From Vanessa cardui (Eukaryota; Arthropoda; Insecta; Lepidoptera; Nymphalidae): a DNA stretch of 64,000 nucleotides. The stretch is from assembly GCF_905220365.1 (NCBI RefSeq), contig NC_061133.1:10344171-10408170 (forward strand), written 5' to 3'. The notes under the pieces are model-generated. The model was not told where the DNA came from. It saw only the letters and a list, made by a program, of their open reading frames with translations, and made no database searches. Position numbers and translations under genes: made by a program. Shown here piece by piece: positions 12,974-24,765 of this stretch. Positions within the stretch are counted from its first letter, which is position 1, and every line of letters starts with the position of its first letter.

Positions 12974-13560
12974 AATAAATAAAAATTTTAACAAAAAGAA
13001 AAACCGACTTCAAACAAAACACTATTTTAAAACAAATGAATATGCACGAAAAAGTAATAAAAATAATTGCGTATTCAACATATTTTTTAGAGTCTTCCTA
13101 AGTTAAATGAAATGAAAAATATTAGACTACTTAAAAGTCGATTAACGATTATATCATGTAGTTATAGTTATTGGTATATTTGGAGCCGGTGTCTCACCCC
13201 AACAATCAAAAGAAAGAAGCGATACGAGCCCCTTGATTGATCCAGTATATTATTGTGTAAAAGGTAATTTGTAAAAAACATATTTGTTAAAGTATTCTCG
13301 TATTGTTTTTTGATAGATATACTGTAGGGTTTTATTGGCTGACACCGACTCCAAACATAACAATAATTATAACTACATGATATAATCGTTAATCGACTTA
13401 TAAGTAGTCTAATTTTTTTCATTTCATTTAACTTAGGAAGACTCTAAAAAATATGTTGAATACGCAATTATTTTTATTACTTTTTCGTGCATATTCATTT
13501 GTTTTAAAATAGTGTTTTGTTTGAAGTCGGTTTTTCTTTTTGTTAAAATTTTTATTTATT
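12974..13560. mobile_element. Foldback element with 220-bp inverted arms
   Basis: Bases 12974-13193 and 13341-13560 are near-perfect reverse complements. Both outer ends read 'aataaataaaaattttaac' then 'aaccgacttcaaac' inward, with only a handful of mismatches near the inner ends (gagccggtgtc against gagtcggtgtc). A spacer of about 147 bp separates the arms. No transposase is present. The same terminal motif recurs alone at 15796-15838, so it is a dispersed family. Any minus-strand frame in it simply reads the arms. Confidence 0.85.
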
Positions 13561-13909
13561 TTTTGATTTTAAGTGAAGCTGATGTTGACTAACTAATTTT
13601 TTTTAATATGGATAGATTAAGCGTTCCGTTTATATGAGTCAGAAACTACTTCGAGGACAATTTCAAAGGAAACTTGCGAATAAAGTAAAAAAAGACTTTC
13701 GAAAATGCGGATTTAATACGTCACGCGGCGTAAACTACAAGGATCCCTCGAAAGAGCTGTAATCGAACTCAGCAAAAAAACTTTGAAAAAGACCAACTAT
13801 ATTTCGTACATCATATGACATCACATCACATACACAATATTTGATTAAAGATAGTAAGAAATTCTGCCCCATATCGCACCCTAACTGCGAGCCGTATAGG
13901 AGTTCCATC

Positions 13910-14159
13910 ACTACATAGTATAAAACAAAGTCGCTTTCTCTGTCCCTATATCTTTAAATCTACGCAACGGATTTTAATGCGGCTTTTTTTAAAAGATAGT
14001 GTGATTCAAGGGGAAGGTTTGTGTATATAATACATGAACAATATAGTAAAGAAACACTGATAATTTTAGAAGTTTGCGATGTGATGTCGTAAATAAACAA
14101 ATTCTGTAGTATATTTAGTATCAGTATTGCACCCGTGCGAAGCCGGGGTGGGTAGCTAG
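13910..14159 (+). mobile_element. Helitron-like element, second family
   Basis: Ends 'gcgaagccggggtgggtag' then CTAG followed by T, a CTAR terminus with a short GC-rich hairpin-like stretch ahead of it. Internal words ('attttaatgcggct', 'gtgtatataatacatgaaca', 'gatgtcgtaaataaac') recur at 41018-41226 and 60628-60818. Non-coding. Confidence 0.5.
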
Positions 14160-14499
14160 TTGATTATAATATTCGACTATGATAATTACATAAACATAAC
14201 CACATTACGGAAGGTGACTCAAATATCCAAATAACCTATAAATAAAAGATTCGACTGAGTATTGCTAACGTGCTCCTCAGAATTATTCCGTTCCCTTCCG
14301 TTCCGTTACTTTGTCATGGATCCTGTGTTCAGAACCTTACCAAACTTTCACCAAATTACCCTTGAAGTATATATTTTATAATAAAAAAAGAATTATCAAA
14401 ATTGGTTAACGTGATTTTCAGTTATTCACCTATTTGTCGCGCATATACATAATGCAAATTTAAGACTTATGTCGTTTTCATATGGATACCATCATCGGA

Positions 14500-14665
14500 A
14501 AAAAATAAAAAAAAATGGGACCCCACGGGAAGCACTACCTTTCAAACAAAAAAAAAAATAATCAAAATCGGTCCACCCAGTGAAAAGTTATGAGGTAACA
14601 AAGAAAAAAAAAAAAAAATAAACAAAATACAGACGAATTGATAACCTCCTCCTTTTGGAAGTCGG
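14500..14665 (-). repeat. Repeat ending in 'ggaagtcggtt' motif
   Basis: Contains 'aaaatcggtccaccca', 'gttatgaggtaac' and 'gataacctcctccttttgga'. A related end in opposite orientation ('aaccgacttcaaaaaaagga') is at 26880-26910. It is probably the 3' end of a dispersed element. Confidence 0.4.
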
Positions 14666-15599
14666 TTGAAAACATACACACAACGTCAACGTATGTTAAC
14701 TTATCTCGTACACGCAGACTGAAATAGAGAATGATCAATGACGTGTCTGTTTTTTCACGCACGAAATCCTCTATACCCAACATTTATTGTTTACACATTG
14801 TTTTTTTTTTTTTTTTTAATTTTATGACTCATTTAGTTCTGTACTGTGTTATAGATTATTTATCCAAAATAAAATAAAGTGGCATGATGTAATCAAATTT
14901 CTAGTGTTGTACATAGTAAGAGTTTTGATCTGTGCAATTGGCTATGGTTTTCTCAACCGTGAGCATTCTCATTAGTCCATGAGCATCAATTTCACTTCTG
15001 GCATTGTGAAATAAGGAATGGTGCTGGAGGGACAGTGAACCATAGAGTATAGTTACACAGATAACAGTAAACCTATATAGAAATAACACCGCGATCGAAA
15101 TCATGACCATTAAAAATTTAGACAAACAATGAATTCGCGGTTCATTGACCCCAGCAAACCTTCGTTATCGGAGGCCGTTCTAGAATATACTCGAATCTTG
15201 CGTCAGAAATCGAAATTGGTTGTGAAAAGTTAAAACCGAACAAGATACATTGCTTGCATTCATAAGTTGTATAAATTATAATAAGGTACTGTTTTCAATG
15301 TCACTTCTTACTAGAGGTCGCACACTGTATATCACTGAATTAAATACTAATTAAATTATTGAATTGAGTTGGATTGTGTTCAATGCTCCATTCCAAAATT
15401 ATAGTTTATTAATTAATGTTATCATAGGTAGGTACAGTAAATTCAATTTTTTTTTTAACGACGCGACAAATTAGGTAAAGGCTACTAAATATAATTTCAT
15501 AGGCTATTAAATGATAAGTTATTAACGAGCAAAAATATTAAAGATTCCTAAGTGTGTAGTTATGTATGTCGAACTATTTATAAAAAAAAACATTACGTA

Positions 15600-15838
15600 T
15601 TTCACAATAATTAGGCATATAACTTATGACTAGCGACATCTATTGTGTGAGTTGCACATTTACTACTTGACGACATTATATTTACGCTTCTAAGATATAG
15701 TACAAAGGCCAACTACTAGATGGCGCTATAAAAAATTTGCGTAAGCGACAAGTCGAATACAAATACGCAATTAATTCGTTCTGAAAAAGTATTTTGTATG
15801 AAGTCGGTTTTTCTTTTTGTTAAAATTTTTATTTATTT
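15600..15838 (+). repeat. Solo arm related to the foldback element
   Basis: Terminal 43 bp ('gaagtcggtttttcttttt' then 'gttaaaatttttatttatttt') match the right arm of 12974-13560. The upstream part ('aaatacgcaatta') is also similar, but there is no opposing arm. Confidence 0.5.
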
Positions 15839-16054
15839 TGGGATAAATCAACGTATTTATTTTAATGAAAAGGCTAATCTACATATCCTATCGAGATCGA
15901 ATCGGTGTTCGTTTTAGGACTCGTTTACCTTTTGTTGGAGTTTTTAATAATCTTGAAAGATACGACCTAACCCTCTAATGACTATGAGATTTCAGAGGCA
16001 CTTGGCGAGAAATCTGAGTATTTAGGGTAGCGAATGTATTAACGGTATAAGACC

Positions 16055-16145
16055 CAAGTTTCACATCATCACATACATTACAGACAACATCACATACATT
16101 ACTCTGACCTACTGTAAGTAGCTAAAGTACTTGTGTTAAGGAAAA
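16055..16145 (-). mobile_element. SINE family B, 3' fragment
   Basis: 'acaacatcacatacattact', 'tgtaagtagctaaagtactt' matches the 3' portion of the SINE at 48811-49022 in the same orientation; the tRNA-like head is missing. Confidence 0.5.
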
Positions 16146-17326
16146 TAAGAAGGAAAGAATATGGAAGGGTAGGCTCTATCGACGTTTACTCGCTGATTTT
16201 TATTAATTTTAACTCATGCGGCGGGCAGTGGCGTAGCTAGGTGAGGAACGGCCTCGGTGCATAGAAAAAGAATCGGTCCCTCACCCCCTCTTTTCCATCT
16301 CTCTTTAACTAAAAATTACCCTTTAAAATTATAGATACCAAATAACAAATCTTGTGCGCAGGGTCCTGATTTTCTAGCTTCAGAAGCTTAAGGTTTAGTT
16401 AAGAGGGTCCCCTGAACTCCGGGGTCCTGGTGCACTGCACCATCGGACCCTACGATAGCTACGCCACTGGCAGCGGGAATCTGGTCCGCAATCTACCATA
16501 AACTGCAGCGGCAGCTCCTGTCTCATAAATCTTAACAAAATGTTATATTATTTGTGTAAAAAAACATGAAATATATGAAGCAGTATATTAAATACTCCAA
16601 GAAATTATCTTGAGCAAATAAATCTACATGATTAATTTTAATAAATAAATATAAAATGATAAGCAATTCTGATCGTGCAGGAGGCAACTTGAGCATGCAA
16701 TAGAAAAAAAAGCATGGGAATTAAAATAATTTCAAATTTTATTATTAAGCCCCTGACAAATCAGCTTACTTTTGCGCAAGTGTTTGTAAAATTTCTTATT
16801 TTTTAAGAATTAATGTCAATACATGAAACGTGACTGAAATATATAGAATATATAATTAATTTCGATATGTAATTTTAATAATTATTTTAAACACAGTGTG
16901 TGAGAAAGGCGGTGTCGAAGTATAATGATATGCGATGAATCAAATTAATTGCAGAGTTCTTTCTTTGCTATTATTTTTATAATGACAGATCAACTACAAT
17001 CATTGTTTTGTTTGTTCGTGTATCATTAATAACAGTGAATACACATGTTTTAGTGCATAAAAAGAAAAGAAAACAATTTGTTACCAAAACAAGTAATAGT
17101 TTATTTGGGTTTGGACGTAAATGGTACACTTAAGTATAAATCGTATCGTTAAAAAAAATAAAAAAATGAAATGGAAGCAAATTCAGGTGACGAATTTGTT
17201 AAATAATAATTTGTCGTTTGATAATTTATTTCAACTTTTCACATTTTCTTTTCCGTGGAAACTGATAGCTCGCGATCATTTCATTGCATTTTAGTAATCA
17301 AGAAGTAAGGCATTTTCAGCGATAAA

Positions 17327-20241
17327 ATGAAATTTTTTGGTAAAATAAAAGATAACCTAAATATAGTTAAACACAATATTATAAGCAATCATTTGGAAAG
17401 TATAATATGGCTGGTAAATATACTACCGAATCGAGCTGGTTTTTCAATTTTAAAAGATAAAATATCCGGTAAGTTTAGAAGTTTAATCAATTTGTCGAAG
17501 AAATGATTTTGATTATTCTCTATAATTCCGTGGCAAGTTTGAAGTTTTTTGGGAAAGTTGATCTTTTACTGTTACATAATAATAAACATCTCCTTAAAAT
17601 TACACTTGCCTATTGCTGCTTAGGAAGTCGTACTTAATCTTCCGATTTCGTACCAGAGCAATGAAAATTAGACGGTCGAAATGAATAAGAAAATATTTTT
17701 CGAGGCTCCTGTAAGTTTGAAGAACTCCCAAGGATCTATTCTTGGTCCATTTCCCTTCCTCATTTACATAAACGATCTGCGTTATATTTTTGATTACAAG
17801 TACAAGATAGTATCGTTTGCTGTTAATACTCACTTAATTTTTTAAATAAATAAACTTCGATTAATATCTAGTGACGTAAAAATACTTTTTCAGAAAGAGT
17901 ACATTAGCTTAAAATCAATAACTTACTGATGGATAGTAAAAAGATTAAACATACCAAATTTATTAATTCCAAATTTTATATGTGAAAAAAACTTATGTAC
18001 TTGTGCGTGGATGATGTGAATGAAGGGTATCTGTTAACCACAAGAGCAATACCTTGTAAATTTTAGGCTGAGAGTAAAGTGAGTGTTTTAGGTGAGCCTG
18101 GTGTGTGAATTTCATCTGATGCACCCAATTAAATTGATTGTTAACTAGCAATCATATTTATGGCTATTCATTTTCTCTGAATTTGTTATGTAAAAATATA
18201 CATTAATTATTACAAAAATTAGGTGATTTAATACTGATATTTTTATACAGCACCCTTCTGGATTATTCATACGACTCTTCTACTGTACGTGTATGGAGTG
18301 GGCAGTGTTGTGTACCAGATACAATTTGCGCAGGGTGCTGGTGACTTTATCAAGAGTTACGTCAACATATCTATACTTGTTTTGACTGCTAATAGTAGCT
18401 ATTGGTTTGTGATGAAGAGGTAAATAAATATGTTATATTATGAATGTCAATTATTATTTGTTATAAGGAAATAAACTTAAGTGACATAACATACATTTAC
18501 AGTTTGATATATGACATATGAGTCATCGCCCACGGATTCGTTTGGATTATAGGATAAAGCTATGTATAAAAAGTTATTGTCCCTGTTTAAGGTTCAAGCA
18601 GATGACAACAAATAATTTCTCATTTAAAATATCAGTACAGACTAGCTGTGCCCGCGATATTGTACGCTTTCGAATTTAACAAAAAAAATATTATGTAGCC
18701 TAAGTTACCGTCGAAATCGCTCCAGCCGTTCCAGAGATGAGAAAATGTTATTTTGATATATTTACCGTGTATATTATATACATATGCATTGAGTAAAAAA
18801 AGAGCTATTTTAATATTACAAACGGACACTTCAATTTTATTATATGCATAGATAATATGCAAGTGCACCTAAATTCATGAAAACAATAGAATACCAAAGT
18901 ACATGCAATACATTTATCTATATTTCTTTACGACTTTAAAAAATTAAAGTTACCTTAGGTAACTTTAATTTTTTATTGCTGGCCACAACCAGCGAACTTA
19001 ACGTTTTTTTCAAGGGAATAACTTATTAAAATCGTGTTGTGTTATGATTATTTTAGACCATTACTATTGGCAGTGCTCGGGCAAGTGAATCTTAATGATA
19101 AACTAGCGAGAGCAACAGATTTGCTGAGGAAGAAACATGAAAAACTGCTATCGATTATTAAGAAGATTTTATACAGTTTCTACGGATTCAATCTTTTAGA
19201 CGCGTTTTTTATTTACTTGCCCCATCGACTTGACGTCAGTAATGATTATTACTCGATGACACAATGCTACGGTAAGTTTTATTTCATTTATTTCGAAAGT
19301 GGTGCATTCACAAGATAACTTTTAAATGCATGAAGTAGCATGCATTTAATACACGTCTGCATTGCATGAAGTAAAACCCCCCTTAAAATTAAAGCCTACT
19401 TTAAAAAAATTAGTTCGCGGGCAAGGACTGTTATATAATATTATAATCTCTTCTTATAAATCTACTGGCTCACTGACGCTTTAAACCACTATAGAAAGTT
19501 GGAATAATGGTGATTGTAATCATTTTATTCTGTAAGACTGTTGCCTATTTCGTCTCATTAAAAATTCGAATTATATATCATAATTAATCGTTTCCAGGGT
19601 TGGAACCACTCACGGCCTCTCCGAATCGTGAGATATGCCTGGCAATACTTTTCACACAAGAACTAACCATAATGACTGTTGTTCTCAATTATCAAGGACT
19701 ACTCCTGCTCATAATTGCCCATACGTCGGCTATGTACGAAATGCTATCCGCGGAAATGCTAGCATTTGATGTATATGATGAAAGTTTAGAGAGTCAATTA
19801 CTCGTGAGGCAACGTTTGCCGTCTCTGATTCGACGCCACGCTCTGACGTTGAGCGTTATAAAGAACATCAAAGCTTTGTACAGTATGCCGTTCGGTGTCA
19901 ACTTCGGGTCGAACGCCGTCTGCATCTGTTTGTTCTTCTACCTCCCTTTATACGAATGGATAACTTTCGCCCCAGTTCTCATTTATTGCTTTTTAGTTTT
20001 CTTTTTGTATTGTTTCCTTTGTCAAAAGTTAGTAAACAGTTCAGAGATATTCGTTGATGCAATCTACAGCTGTGGGTGGGAGAAGTTTGCTTTGAAGGAG
20101 AAGAAAATGATATATGTGATGTTGTTGGTGGCACACAAACGTATAGAAATCTTAGCTGCTGATATTATCCCAGTTAATATTTATACTTTTGCAAAAACTT
20201 TACAAGCCATTTTTAAATTTATCACTGTCGTTAAATTCTAA
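17327..20241 (+). CDS. Odorant receptor (7tm_6 family), complete, 4 exons, 389 aa
   Basis: Exons 17327-17468, 18251-18419, 19057-19271 and 19598-20241 (stop TAA) join in consistent phases (1, 2, 1) and total 1170 bp. The protein is an insect odorant receptor: a polytopic protein of olfactory neuron membranes that works with the Orco co-receptor as a ligand-gated channel. Diagnostic parts are the C-terminal block with EIFVDAIYSCGWEKF, KKMIYVMLLVAHKR, and a last block DIIPVNIYTFAKTLQAIFKF, which follow the family pattern of a Trp-containing intracellular segment, a conserved 'mr..kp..i.a' stretch and a final Thr-Leu helix. Length is typical (about 390-420). There is no signal peptide, as expected for this inverted-topology family. 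The first ATG is supported by the in-frame splice. A gustatory receptor was considered, but it lacks the TYhhhhhQF motif. The ligand cannot be inferred. Confidence 0.85.
17690..17845 (+). pseudogene. Decayed LINE reverse transcriptase fragment in OR intron 1
   Basis: The + strand reads NSQGSILGPFPFLIYINDL, then YKYKIVSFAVNTHLIF. This is recognisable as the 'PQGSILGPxLFLIYINDL ... ivlFADDTsli' core of Jockey/CR1-like non-LTR elements. The catalytic FADD is mutated to FAVN, and no flanking domains remain in frame. Confidence 0.7.
18649..18868 (-). repeat. Interspersed repeat family F copy in OR intron 2
   Basis: Contains 'gtgcccgcgatattgtacgc', 'tttgaatttaacaaaaa', 'gtagcctaagttac' and the end 'tcaattttattatatgca'. 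It is colinear with 32705-32990. The strand is nominal, since the family's own polarity is unknown. Confidence 0.5.
18938..18974. repeat. Perfect 18-bp palindrome with 1-nt centre
   Basis: Arms 18938-18955 and 18957-18974 are exact reverse complements (core 'aaagttacct' / 'aggtaacttt') around one T. It sits in OR intron 2, about 80 bp before the exon at 19057. Confidence 0.85.
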
Positions 20242-20300
20242 GTTAAATGTTTCATAAAATATGTGTTTTATTCACTTATCGTATTTACCACTAGTTTATA

Positions 20301-20306
20301 AATAAA
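20301..20306 (+). terminator. Candidate poly(A) signal of the odorant receptor
   Basis: AATAAA 60 bp after the stop codon. Confidence 0.5.
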
Positions 20307-21664
20307 TCGCTTATTAAAACAGTTCACCACACGCAAAAAAAAATTATTTTCCTTTACAATTAAAATATTAATGAAATAATTTTACCACGAAAAAGAGAAC
20401 TTATTCAAATTAATATCGAATTGAATTCAAGTTTCATTAACCGAATAGAAGGCTTGACACATAGTTACCAAATTACATTATGAAAGACTAAGATTTTTAC
20501 ACTCGTTGCATACATAACTGATTCAAATCGAAAGAGTGCTATTTAATAAACCTTAGATTTAGATATTAACCAATTTCTCTCATACTGCTCATCATAATAG
20601 AAATAAATATACCGGGGCCATAAGACTTTACAACTAATCAGATTCTTAAGAATTTACGAAAATTCCTGCACCCTTTATTTGAAACTAAGCTTAGGGCCTG
20701 GCTGAAAGCAAATTATATGCACACACACAGTAGACATATTTTTAAAATGAATTTTTTTTTTTCGTTTCTTGATTGTAAAATATTTAATTTTAGTAAATAT
20801 CTATAAAGAGGCGCCATATTCATGTGTACCCAACGTGAGACAGCTCTATATTATTTTAGTTTTTCCAGTTTACAAATTTCAATTACATGTTAAGAAAACT
20901 TTGATTTGAATCTGTATTTTCTTTTAGCTTTAATTTTCATTTAAAACGATGATTCAAAAGTGCTTTTACGTGTGAGCACAATAAGGTATATTTTAATTTA
21001 GGTTCAAGTTTATATTTCTTTTGGGTAAAGACTATGTAACTGAAATAAATTGTTCACTTAGTGGCTTTTATGCACTTTTCTTCTAAGGCATACGAGTGTT
21101 TCAGAAATGCCTTTATGCTAACCATTTGACTAACAACACAAATATATCTGATAATTATAGAGTAATTTGAATTTTATTGCAATTTCAAATATAGTTTAGT
21201 AACGCCAAAACCTTTTTTTACTCGTTTTCATTCGTGCGACCTTAAATTGTGAATGTTTTACAAGAGATGAAATTGCTTGCAAGATAAAAATGGTTGCAAT
21301 GTTCCGTAACATTTCAATATACGGTGAAGGTTTTATTTGAGGCCAAATCGTATCTTACATATATTTTTCAATGTAATATACACTTACATTAAATAATAAA
21401 TTTCCCAGAATATTCGTTACAAACGAATATAATTCTCATAAAAAAATTCGTTCTTATCATTTACCTCATTTTATATTTTGTAGGATTATTATAACATTTG
21501 TTACTAAAACAAATATTTTTGTATTCTTAGTATTTTTCTCTTTTTTTCGTAATGCCTAACTGAAAAACCTTACTAAACGACAATAATTATAATTTATTAA
21601 CATAAGAATTAATAACATTAAATGCTTAAATATATATATATATATATACAGATATGAGCTAAAA
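20307..21664. other. Intergenic, AT-rich, nothing recognised
   Basis: No coding signal or clear repeat apart from short T-runs and a TA microsatellite at about 21,630-21,650 that borders the LINE remnant. Confidence 0.5.
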
Positions 21665-23945
21665 CTAGTTACTGTATAAATCTTGACCGCGTGAAATGGT
21701 GGCAAGAATGCTAGCAGCATTTCCCCATTGAATCGCAATTCCGATCCTCTGGGCAAAAAACGAACCAGCCCTTCTGTCACCAGTGGAGGCAATGAGGCGA
21801 GGTGTTATACTTTTGATGAAGCTTTTTACACCACTACTCCAAGGGCCAAGCGTTTCGACAGCAAATGGAACAAAAAAGTTATTAGATGTAATACATGAAT
21901 ATTTAGTTATTTTTTGGCTTCAACTTTTTCCGCAGCGGCACCGGCTCTTAACATTGTTTCTCGGATATGAGATGGGGCCAACGTGTCAACACATGTAGCG
22001 TCCCACACAAAGGCCCGACCTCGTTCCCAGGGAACCAATGTTAATCCATCTGGTCTCTTACCATCATCACGACTAATTCTACGAGGCTCAGTAAGAGCAG
22101 GAACGTCGATGGTGGCAAGAGCCCTTTTTATTATATCATTAAGAGAACCGTGGCGGAAAAGCCTACCTGAACTCCTTGGGCAAGAGAGACCATGTAAACC
22201 ATGTAGGATATTTCCAGATTGGGCTCGCACGTAGAATATACATTAATTTTGGAACAAAAAGACAATGTTTTAAGATTGTATAAGCTATATGAGAATTTAA
22301 AATGCCCAGTCTGTCAAAATTGTCCAAAAATATTTTAATTTTATCGTTAAGAATAGGCTCTATGCCCTCATGAAATAGTGGTGCACCAAGGAGGCAAAGT
22401 GTATCTTTATGAAGAATTTTTATGTTAGGTGCAATTTTATTAAATTTATCTATTGCCAAACTAAAATTTTTGTGAGTTAAATTGTCCTTAAAAAAAATGT
22501 CACATTTTGAAAAATTCAATTTAAGACCAATTTTATCAATTTGTTCTTTAATTTTAATTAAATCTTCAATAACGTTATCTACTTTACCTCCTATAGTTCC
22601 ATCATCTAGATACCAACGTTTAATTTAGATTTTAAATTCGAAATGCAGCTATGAATACCTAAGCTAAAAAGAGCAGGACCCAATGGATCTCCTTGCTGAA
22701 CGCCTACATTAGAATGAATTGTATCTTCACCAAAAAATAATTTGGAAGGTGAACTATAACATTGCCAAACGTATGGGTAAATTTCAGGCAGATTAGAGAA
22801 GACTTCGTTAAGCAAGGTTCCTCTATCTAAGGAGTTAAAAGCATTCTTTACATCAACTTTCAGAAGTACCTCGGCCTCGTTTCTTTTTAGAAAGGTACGA
22901 GTAGAGTGTACTGCTGCTTCACAACCACCTTTGCTTCCAAAACCGAGTTGAATTGGTTGAAATTTGGTTTTAAGTGTGGAGACTATGTGCCTACATGCTA
23001 ATTTAGATGCCAAACGGCGAAAAGTGGTCCCGATTGCTATTGGACGGATACTTCCGTCTTTTTTATTAAAGGCACAAAGTCTTGCACCATAAAGATGTGG
23101 TAAAAAGGATGAAATCACTTTACCAGATAGCATAAAATTGCAAAGATTAGTTATGTCACTTAACAGCCCTGCCAGCGTCACCGGCCGAGGCACTCACAAG
23201 ATCTTTAAGATGTTGTGGAGTGATACCGTCAATGCCACTAGCAGACCCGCTAGAAAATGACATAATGGCGGCATAGGTATCTTCATCCTTAACCTGTAAA
23301 AAATTGTTCTTTGTAGGCGGAGCCGGAAGCACAGTTGTTGGGTATGGCAAAGGAAGCTTTTCTTGCAAGGATTCTAACGTTATATCATTAAAAGGTGCGA
23401 TGGTATCGCTAGAAAAAAGAATGCGAGCTGCATTCTTAAAATCTCCATCCATTGCTTTATTCTCAACATTTTTCTTTAAATCAAATTTTTGAGGTCGTGA
23501 TAAGTATTTTGGAATTGAAATTTGGTTATCTAATAAACTATTTTGTTTTAATTTGGTCGATAAGGAACCATTTTTGGTTTTATCGACATGAAAAAACTTA
23601 AAAGAAAACGTAAAAAGATTTTGCCATGCCGAATTACAATTAGAAAGACAATTTTGAAGTACTGTAAATATATAATGGATAAAGATCTAGCTAGAGATAT
23701 TCTCGCTCCCCTAGGGATTCTTTTTATTAAAGGTATATTTTTGTGACATTTTGTTAATAGATTTTCAAAATTAATTGAATCTGTATCACTGTTTGCTTTA
23801 GTAGGTAAAATAGAAAAAGTATCATTTGATTTTTCTAATGGAAGGCTATGACAGCGGGTTGTATGAATTTTTAAGCCTTTTTGGCTTCTGAAAAGCCTTC
23901 CATTAGTACATTGGGGACATGTTAAGAGGTCCGGCTGGGAATTAA
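21665..23945 (-). pseudogene. Non-LTR retrotransposon remnant: zinc finger, RT, endonuclease-like C-terminus
   Basis: Read on the minus strand. A C2H2-type finger (CPQC...H....H, about 23,930-23,860) opens it. A decayed linker follows, then a pre-RT block (GSASGIDGITPQHLKDL, near 23,200) and the RT core: DGSIRPIAIGTTFRRLASK, LLKVDVKNAFNSLDR, GVQQGDPLGPALFSLGIHS, and the catalytic YLDD at 22601-22612. A thumb region comes next, then KRPDGLTLVPWERGRAFVWDAT, a PD-x15-D arrangement like a restriction-type endonuclease, and a C-terminal FVPFAVETLGPWSSGVKSF block ending at TAG 21665-21667. Frame breaks lie near 23,190, 22,615, 22,200 and 21,913, and a linker stop exists around 23,550, so the copy is dead. 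Domain order resembles R2-like elements with a C-terminal restriction-like endonuclease. The exact clade is not certain. Confidence 0.8.
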
Positions 23946-24309
23946 CTAATTAATTTGTATAAACTTATAAACACTATAAACACATAAAGTCACTATTATG
24001 CCGCTAGAGTGTCACCAGCACAGCATTACAGCAAGCGGCTCATCGTAGGGACGCTTGACTTGCTCGGCATTACCTCACTCGCCACGACCCCTGAGAACAA
24101 AAAGCGAAATCAGTAAATCATGAAATTCCAATATTTATTTCGAATAATTTGATGTTAAGAATAAATTTGATGTCAATTTAATAAGAAATGGATCGATAAA
24201 TAATTTTATTACAATAAAATTAAAACCGAAATTTATTTTGACATTGACATCGAATTTCTTCTCTTACTAAACTGATATTAATATATAACATTATTATACA
24301 CAAACAGCA
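23946..24309. other. Intergenic, no gene
   Basis: AT-rich sequence between the LINE remnant and the next repeat. It is moderately GC-rich at 23,990-24,100, where no open frame or known motif was found. Confidence 0.4.
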
Positions 24310-24765
24310 ATACATAGTATTGTTGTGTTCCGGCTTAGAGGGTCACTGAGCACAAGTAAAGTAAAGTAGCAGCCTGTACATTTCCCACTGCTGAGATAAG
24401 GCCTCCTCTTCCATCAAGGAGAGGGTTTGGAACATACCACGCTGTTCCAATGCGGGTTGGTGGAATGCACATGTGGCAGAATTTCGATGAAATTAGACAC
24501 ATGCAGGTTTCCTCACGATGTTTTCCTTCACCGCCGAGCACGAGATGAATTATAAACACAAATTAAGCACATATATATAGTGGTGCTTGCCTGGGTTTGA
24601 ACCCGCAATCATCGGTTAAGATGCACGCGTTCTAACCACTGGGCCATCTCAGCTCTGAGCACAAGGGATATAACATATTAGCTCCCAAGGTAGAACATTG
24701 GTGTAATGTTCTTACACTTCATTTCTTACAGAGTCTATGTGTATGAGCGGTGATGATTTATCATC
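24310..24765 (+). repeat. Family C repeat split by a SINE insertion
   Basis: 24310-24356 ('tattgttgtgttccggctta') and 24655-24765 ('gagcacaagggatataacat', 'agctcccaaggtagaa') are the two halves of one family C repeat. The SINE at 24357-24654 sits between them. Confidence 0.7.
24357..24654 (-). mobile_element. Full-length tRNA-derived SINE (family A) with 11-bp TSD
   Basis: Flanked by the direct repeat 'ctgagcacaag' at 24346-24356 and 24655-24665. On the minus strand the tRNA-like head is at 24,654 (A box 'tggcccagtgg', B box 'gggttcaaacccaggc'), then the family body, and a 'tactttactttac' tail. It shows a clean retrotransposition into an older family C repeat. Confidence 0.85.

Larger units (their letters stand above)
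10790..17326. other. Intergenic region between GPCR and odorant receptor
   Basis: No gene recognised. It holds the receptor 3' UTR, SINE copies, a foldback element, a Helitron-like element and simple A/T runs (for example about 14,590-14,620 and 14,800-14,818). Open frames here (11,345-11,557; 12,748-12,942; 13,168-13,422; 14,562-14,783; 14,901-15,125) coincide with repeats or have no recognisable protein. Confidence 0.6.

Noticed and set aside
17600..17833. 77-codon minus-strand ORF
   Set aside because: It is the antisense of the decayed LINE reverse-transcriptase fragment.
22163..23193. Host reverse-transcriptase gene
   Set aside because: Frames are interrupted just before YLDD and at other points, and the domains are those of a non-LTR retrotransposon.
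24590..24654. Possible tRNA gene (anticodon arm and T-loop-like 'ggttcaaacc')
   Set aside because: It is the head of a SINE with an 11-bp target duplication; the same head occurs at 12681-12970, 31383, 34341 and 40298.
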